Shown in pieces: positions 59,221-64,000 of a stretch of 64,000 bases of DNA. The DNA is taken from the NCBI RefSeq assembly GCF_029227915.1, contig NC_079875.1, forward strand, positions 10,783,001-10,847,000. The letters are read 5' to 3'. Each line of letters starts with the position of its first letter. Positions within the stretch are counted from its first letter, which is position 1. The translations under genes and the position numbers were made by a program. Source of the DNA: Hydractinia symbiolongicarpus. Its lineage: Eukaryota; Cnidaria; Hydrozoa; Anthoathecata; Hydractiniidae. The notes under the pieces are model-generated. The model worked only from the letters and a program-made list of their open reading frames with translations. It had not been told where the DNA came from and did no database searches.

Positions 59221-59760
59221 AATGTACGCAAGGACCACTGAAAAATCAACTAATAAAAAGCTTGTAGCCTTCTTACGTAATGACAATTCGTAGTAATTTC
59301 AATTAATGTGTTTATTGGAATCCAGTCTCGACACGCATAATATTTCTTAGCTACTTCTTCGTCCTAAAATTTCTAAAGTCATATGGCTTCAATTTAACGT
59401 ATTTTCATTATTTTTGAAGGGAAACTCGATTAATAGTTACATATCTAAATCAGAATGCAATTGTATGTGATTGTTCACACATATCAGCATTTTCAGCATA
59501 AACAAAAATCTCCCACACATTTTTGTTAACTTATTGTGTGATTTTAGGCTAGTACTAAATAAAAAAGGTAAAAACATAGATGAAAATGCTATTAGGAAAA
59601 TATTGAAATGTCTGAACAGCGGTTTATGTTTACATTCTTTTAAATTTACTTTCCATATTAAAATCATTTTTAAATTATTTGAATTCTTCCGTTACTAAGA
59701 GAATACAAATGAATACGTTAACTTCAGACGGAGTCAGATTCAATCGGATTGAGTCACGCA
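59221..59760. other. Inverted fragment of the Z-unit spacer
   Basis: This stretch (for example tctcgacacgcataat near 59324) continues the inverted Z-unit spacer that breaks off near 55.8 kb. The Helitron cluster at about 55.9-59.15 kb therefore inserted within a previously continuous inverted duplicate. No gene is supported. Confidence 0.6.
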
Positions 59761-59783
59761 AATACCAAATTAAGATATTGGAC

Positions 59784-59829
59784 TCATTACTAATTACTAA
59801 TTAATTTATTAATTAGTAATTAGTAATGA
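59784..59829. repeat. 46-bp near-perfect palindrome
   Basis: Two 21-bp arms made of repeated actaatta/ttaattagt units are perfect inverted repeats around the 4-bp spacer ttta. The flanks (gatattggac and gacaatatt) continue the symmetry imperfectly. This could be a decayed MITE core or a cruciform-forming site. Confidence 0.85.
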
Positions 59830-60699
59830 CAATATTAAAGTCAAATGACACCCAAAAAGTTAAATCGCAAATACGATACCATCCATTGGTGGGTTTAAAC
59901 AATGACCGAGTCGTAGCAAAACAACATATCCCCACAGCACTTAGAATGACTATGAGCTGTTCTTTTGCTTAAGCTGAATTATTGAAGACGCTAATTAGTG
60001 ATTCCAATTAGGGATTTTTCTTTTGTACATACAGACATAGAATAAATCAATCGATATCTCGCATGCATTTGGTAAGCCGTCGACGAAATTGCTGAGACTT
60101 TAGAATAAATTAAATCTCACGATTTGTGAGACTATAATCAAAATCTGTAATTGCAGTTTTTGAGATGACGGAAATTAAGAAATTTTAGAAAATAAACATT
60201 TTTAATTTTGCTTTTTTCTAATAAGGTAATTTAAGCTAGCAATGATCGTGAATTATCATCAATTAAAAATGTATCTCTCTACATTTTGTTATTAAATGTT
60301 AACCATTCTCATCAAGCGTTGATAAAAAAACACATTGCTTAGACTGTGTTTAATCGCATGTTGCCACTTTATCATTTTTTGTGACGAAGCGTTGAATTGT
60401 TAAAGAAATAAATAGAGAACTACCAAACAGTAACAATAAGGCGTAGAAAACACTCAGAATTTACACTCATAATTAGTGCATTATTTTAAAGAAGTTTAGT
60501 GCATTGTCTTTCCGCTCTTTAAAGTGAAATGTAATATGACTTGTGTGTAACGGCAGCAAAATTAGAAATTAGCCGTCCTGTTTTATTATACTTTATCCAT
60601 AAGTGTAGCTAGCTATAATCGTAGACATATTCCTGTTTTGTACCTAGCTCACTAAACAGCTAGAAATATAATATCAATAAATTCTATAATTAGTAAAAT

Positions 60700-61640
60700 G
60701 GAAATAACTTTAAATCAAATAAAGTTTTTAAACCCAATATCTCCTAAACCTTTCATCGAAAACACACGTGGTTCCACACATTATTTAGATTATAGTTTTA
60801 TACTCTATACAATAGAAGTAACTGTAAAACAAATTTTTGAAAGAAAATGTTTTAGTTATTGATGGGTCCATTTCTGACGTCATTGAAATTAAAATGGTGA
60901 TTAATTTTTATTGTTTATTGTCTAAGTGAATTTTTCCATGGATTTAATGAGTAGGTTTTTAATATTGATAGGCTAATTTCGTGTATCCCTCTGTCTGTTT
61001 GCACCAGGTAAAGTGAATATGTTTATTTGATGTGGCCGTAAAACTTCTATATCTTTCCTTACGTTAGGGCACAACGTCAATACATTACCTTGACGTCAAT
61101 AGCTTATAACTTATAACGCACTCATAACTTTGAGGCTGGATAACTTTAAAACAAAACTTATTTTAAAACCTTATTTTATTGAGCAATAACTAGGACCACC
61201 TTGGACCAAAATTGAACCAAGTTCCCCAAGCTGGTTCAACCCACTTGTTTCAAAAGATCCGGGATTATGACGTCATCAATTAACATTTAAAAAGAACATC
61301 TGTTTAAGCCTTCGTTAAAAGTACAGTTCCTAACGGATAAAGAAATTTAAGAATATAATTTTTTGAATGTTAGTGAATATTTGCAGGAGTCGGCAAAATT
61401 TCGAAACTGTAACATCTTTTTCATTTTAGGCTCTACACTATAGATGCAACGGTTAAACATTTTTTTTAAGAAATAACATGTTCTTGTGTTTCAACGGATC
61501 ATTGGCGTCATCAAAATTTAAATGATGTTCGTCGTGAAAACTTTTTTCCGTAAAAATAGAAATGAAAGTTTTATGTGGTTTATAATGATCAATATAATGA
61601 TCAATAACATTTTTTTAAGTATTGTCTATCAAGATAATTT
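60700..61640 (+). mobile_element. Head-to-tail Helitron-like relics
   Basis: A 3'-end-like sequence (taagtgaatttttccatgg, then gagtagg at 60949-60955) is followed at once by a 5'-like start (aatattgataggctaatttc) and the ctgtctgtttgcaccaggtaaag block. Downstream sequence matches the outer Helitron at 58620-59149 (ggaccacctt, then gacgtcatcaa). Ends are eroded, so exact borders are uncertain. Confidence 0.5.
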
Positions 61641-62863
61641 AAAATTAAAATGACCAGGCCATTTGTTTTGTTTGGTCTTTCACTTTTCGTTTCCACTGAC
61701 TTACTTTTATTTATTTATTTATTCTGTAAAAAAAAGGTTTTTCATTGCGCTTGATTTGAAAAAAATCCTATGCTCTATGATCAAACCAAAGGCAATCTCT
61801 GATTTAACCGGCTACATATTGTAGCATATTTCCTAGCTTATGTAGATATTTTGGTAAGGTTTATGAAGCCAATTTTTTATTTCGAGGTATTTTCACTTTT
61901 GAAAATGGATGAAAAGAGCAGAAGTTGGTGGACAATTGTATATTGTCCACATATAAACACCTATACAACAGTTTTATTTGCAGGTTAAAAGAAAACCTGC
62001 AGTTAGCAAATTTTAACTCAAAGTTATTTGTTTTGTGTTAACGCGAAATTAATATTATCTTGGTTTTTTTTTATCTCAGTGGGGCAAGTTGAACTTTCAG
62101 TTCCCATTCTCGGAAGTGAAGTCTAGCTAAGGTCTAGAAGTTTTTTTGAAGGATTTTTGCCTGTCCTGGCATGTTTCTTATTATATTCTAGACCCCACGA
62201 CCGTATACTATTACAATTCGCGAACATGTCAATTTACTTTAGAATTGACATTTTTGACACTTTATATATATTTGCTACAAAACTAAACATGCGTAAAATA
62301 CAATTCTGCCACATCGGAGTAAGTAAAAACATTCCAAGGAAAGTTATAAATTTGTTTTATCTTCTAATTATAACCCTAGCATAGGATATTAATTCTTATC
62401 AATTGCCAAAACACATCATAAAATTTAAGGGGTAATTTCCAGTAGTAGTGTAGAACACAGGGAAAGTATGGGATCAAATGTTCGGCATGCTGGTGTTACA
62501 GGAAAGGCTTTTTCTAATTCCATGCAAACTGCAAAATCACTTTTACATGTTCTTCAAAAGTTAAACATACCACATACTAGCTATTAGAATATTTAAGACA
62601 AGGTCAGAAAATTAAAATTTACAAATTTTACGTTCTATGATATCCATGGTACCACCAAAAATGAAAAGTAAAATGCTTAGACAAATTACAAGAGCTATAT
62701 AAATTAACTTGAGATACATTTATTCTAATGAAATGAGACAGAGGAAATTAACTGGGCGTGTTTTAAGCACCGAAATAACTGATATATTTGCATAACACTA
62801 TGTTTTCTTCGCTGTAATTTTGCCATTTCTTGTTATTAATGTGGTTGATTGACAACCTTTAAG
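61641..62863. other. Non-coding spacer, nothing recognised
   Basis: AT-rich sequence with a short ORF at 62157-62384 that shows no signal, domain or splice support. I see no match to the other repeats in the window. Confidence 0.4.
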
Positions 62864-62867
62864 TTAA

Positions 62868-63374
62868 CCCTATTTGGTATGGGGGGGGGAGGGAGATAAA
62901 GTGCCCGCGGCATTTTCAAAGTCTCATAACTTTTTAATTACTGGATGAAATTCCTTTTTTTTATTCCATGACAGCTACTAACACCAAGGTTCTGAAATAT
63001 CAATTTTTCAAAAAAATTATTTCTTTAAAATTTAAATTCTGATCGATTTACATTTTCTCTCTAGAGAAATGCTTCAAATCTTTCTAATAATATCTTACAT
63101 TCTTTTATTAGTTTTCTTTAATAACTAGTACTGTGAATAGTGTTGAAAAAGATAAAAACACGGGAAGTTAAAAAAAAGACATGTTTTCTTTGACCAATGT
63201 CTTATTATGACGTCATCACTTCCTGTGATCACATGTCAACCCAAATATTTTGTCACCAATTAAGTTACAACATATTGATGCTTCTTTGTGCCAAGTTTCG
63301 TCACTTAAAACCAAACAGAGAAAAAGGTACAGCCCCATACTTACAAGGGTCAAAAAAGCCCATACCAAATAGGG
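62868..63374. mobile_element. piggyBac-like MITE, 507 bp
   Basis: The terminal inverted repeats are 16 bp, CCCTATTTGGTATGGG at the left and its exact reverse complement at the right. TTAA flanks both sides (62864-62867 and 63375-63378), the target duplication of the piggyBac superfamily. The left repeat runs into a G-rich tract. The interior has no transposase and contains a TGACGTCA site near 63209, so the element is non-autonomous. Confidence 0.8.
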
Positions 63375-63619
63375 TTAACACTCTACTTTCATTAACAGGA
63401 TATTAATAACTAGGAAAAGTTATACGTCGTGCATACTGCAAAAATGAATTAAGAAATAAAAAAATACGTACAATATACGTTAAACTAATTGCTGGCGTTC
63501 TGATCAGCATTTATGTAGTTGTTAAGGAGAGTGGTAGACTTGATGTAGTGTGGTAGAGGGAATTCAGGCATATTGCGTGAATATTGCGTCGTACTCACTC
63601 ACATAATCAAAACAATTCT

Positions 63620-63997
63620 TTAATTTGCATGAGGTTTCTTGCACAGTGCAAGTAGTGTTATAAAAATAATTATCAGCAATGGTAATAGCAGTACTATATG
63701 CTCTACCCAGACAAAAACCATTGCCATAGTGTTAATAGCTGGTACACTGGATTGGTCGTTCATGTAAAGAAAGGCAAAGAATAGATTTTCTACATTAAGA
63801 AATATTAAACATGAAAGTGATCCTGTTTCCAAGTGGTTCAAGATTCGCGTGCGGTATGGTAAAACATACAGATGATGTAGAAGACATACATGGAACACCA
63901 GCAATGTAAAAAACAATTTTGATATTGGGTTCACGACAAACGCACACAAGGCAGCTATAATTATTCGTCGACCAATCAACACAGCTTCCCAATTCAA
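63620..63997 (-). CDS. Multi-pass membrane protein, C-terminal fragment (runs off the window)
   Basis: The last 125 residues of an open frame enter from the right edge, so only the 3' end is visible. Four hydrophobic segments are evident: IIIAALCAFVV, LFFTLLVFHVCLLHHLYV, SCLIFLNVENLFFAFLYM and IVLLLPLLIIIFITLLAL. A short basic tail (CKKPHAN) follows. The NWEAVLIGRR start followed by closely spaced helices, HHLYVLPYRTRILNHLETGSL and a terminal helix resembles, from memory, the C-terminal membrane region of large cnidarian proteins with EGF or ephrin-receptor-like ectodomains. That assignment is an inference. No stop interrupts the frame, and the gene appears unrelated to the secreted family. 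Confidence 0.6.
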   Translation of the reverse strand: MNWEAVLIGRRIIIAALCAFVVNPISKLFFTLLVFHVCLLHHLYVLPYRTRILNHLETGSLSCLIFLNVENLFFAFLYMNDQSSVPAINTMAMVFVWVEHIVLLLPLLIIIFITLLALCKKPHAN

Positions 63998-64000
63998 TTG

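Overview
This is an AT-rich animal genome window with spliced genes, GT-AG introns, TATA-box promoters and eukaryotic DNA transposons. I infer a cnidarian, most likely a hydrozoan. The inference rests on the overall gene and transposon style and on the multi-pass membrane protein fragment at the right edge, which resembles cnidarian proteins. No species can be named from the sequence alone.

The core of the window is a cluster of ten paralogous genes for small secreted proteins: eight on the minus strand (ATG-to-stop spans 4760-5434, 8472-9197, 10332-11006, 14024-14759, 17398-18072, 28432-29106, 37077-38862, 44265-45706) and two on the plus strand (47816-48972, 52784-53771). All share one architecture. 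There is a 5'UTR exon, then a 52-bp exon encoding a signal peptide, then a phase 1-1 exon (162 bp, or 420 bp in one gene) with a Thr/Met-rich start and the near-invariant core NCTNIPEVPxKP, then a 257-278 bp exon encoding a basic, helix-rich domain with an LDCG motif. I recognise no known family. Three subgroups differ in signal peptide, promoter and intron size: X (4760, 10332, 17398 and 28432), Y (8472 and 14024) and Z (37077, 44265 and 52784). The gene at 47816 stands apart, with eight in-frame 9-residue repeats that form a mucin-like N-glycosylated stalk.

The cluster grew by repeated segmental duplication. Segment 1-5670 recurs at 18790-29340 and, more diverged, at 29885-33190. A 5.57-kb X+Y gene pair is duplicated head to tail with near identity (4262-9835 and 9836-15402). 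A unit of about 7.2 kb carrying a Z gene is present twice (about 33.2-40.4 kb and 40.6-46.3 kb) and once inverted (about 50.3-59.7 kb).

Mobile DNA is layered on this. A 5051-bp hAT element (20001-25051) encodes a DUF4371/hAT transposase with an in-frame stop, plus an OTU-type cysteine protease. Its empty site is preserved in the paralogous segment at 1208-1212. Helitron-like elements with A|TC...CTAGT|T ends lie at 4413, 9985, 28080, 55266 and 56158, with older relics between 55.9 and 61.6 kb. One of these is nested inside another. A piggyBac-like MITE with TTAA target duplication lies at 62868-63374. A 13-copy, 44-bp minisatellite sits at 30275-30838. The last 380 bp hold the 3' end of a multi-pass membrane protein gene on the minus strand. 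The remaining non-coding stretches are mostly old duplicated spacer.
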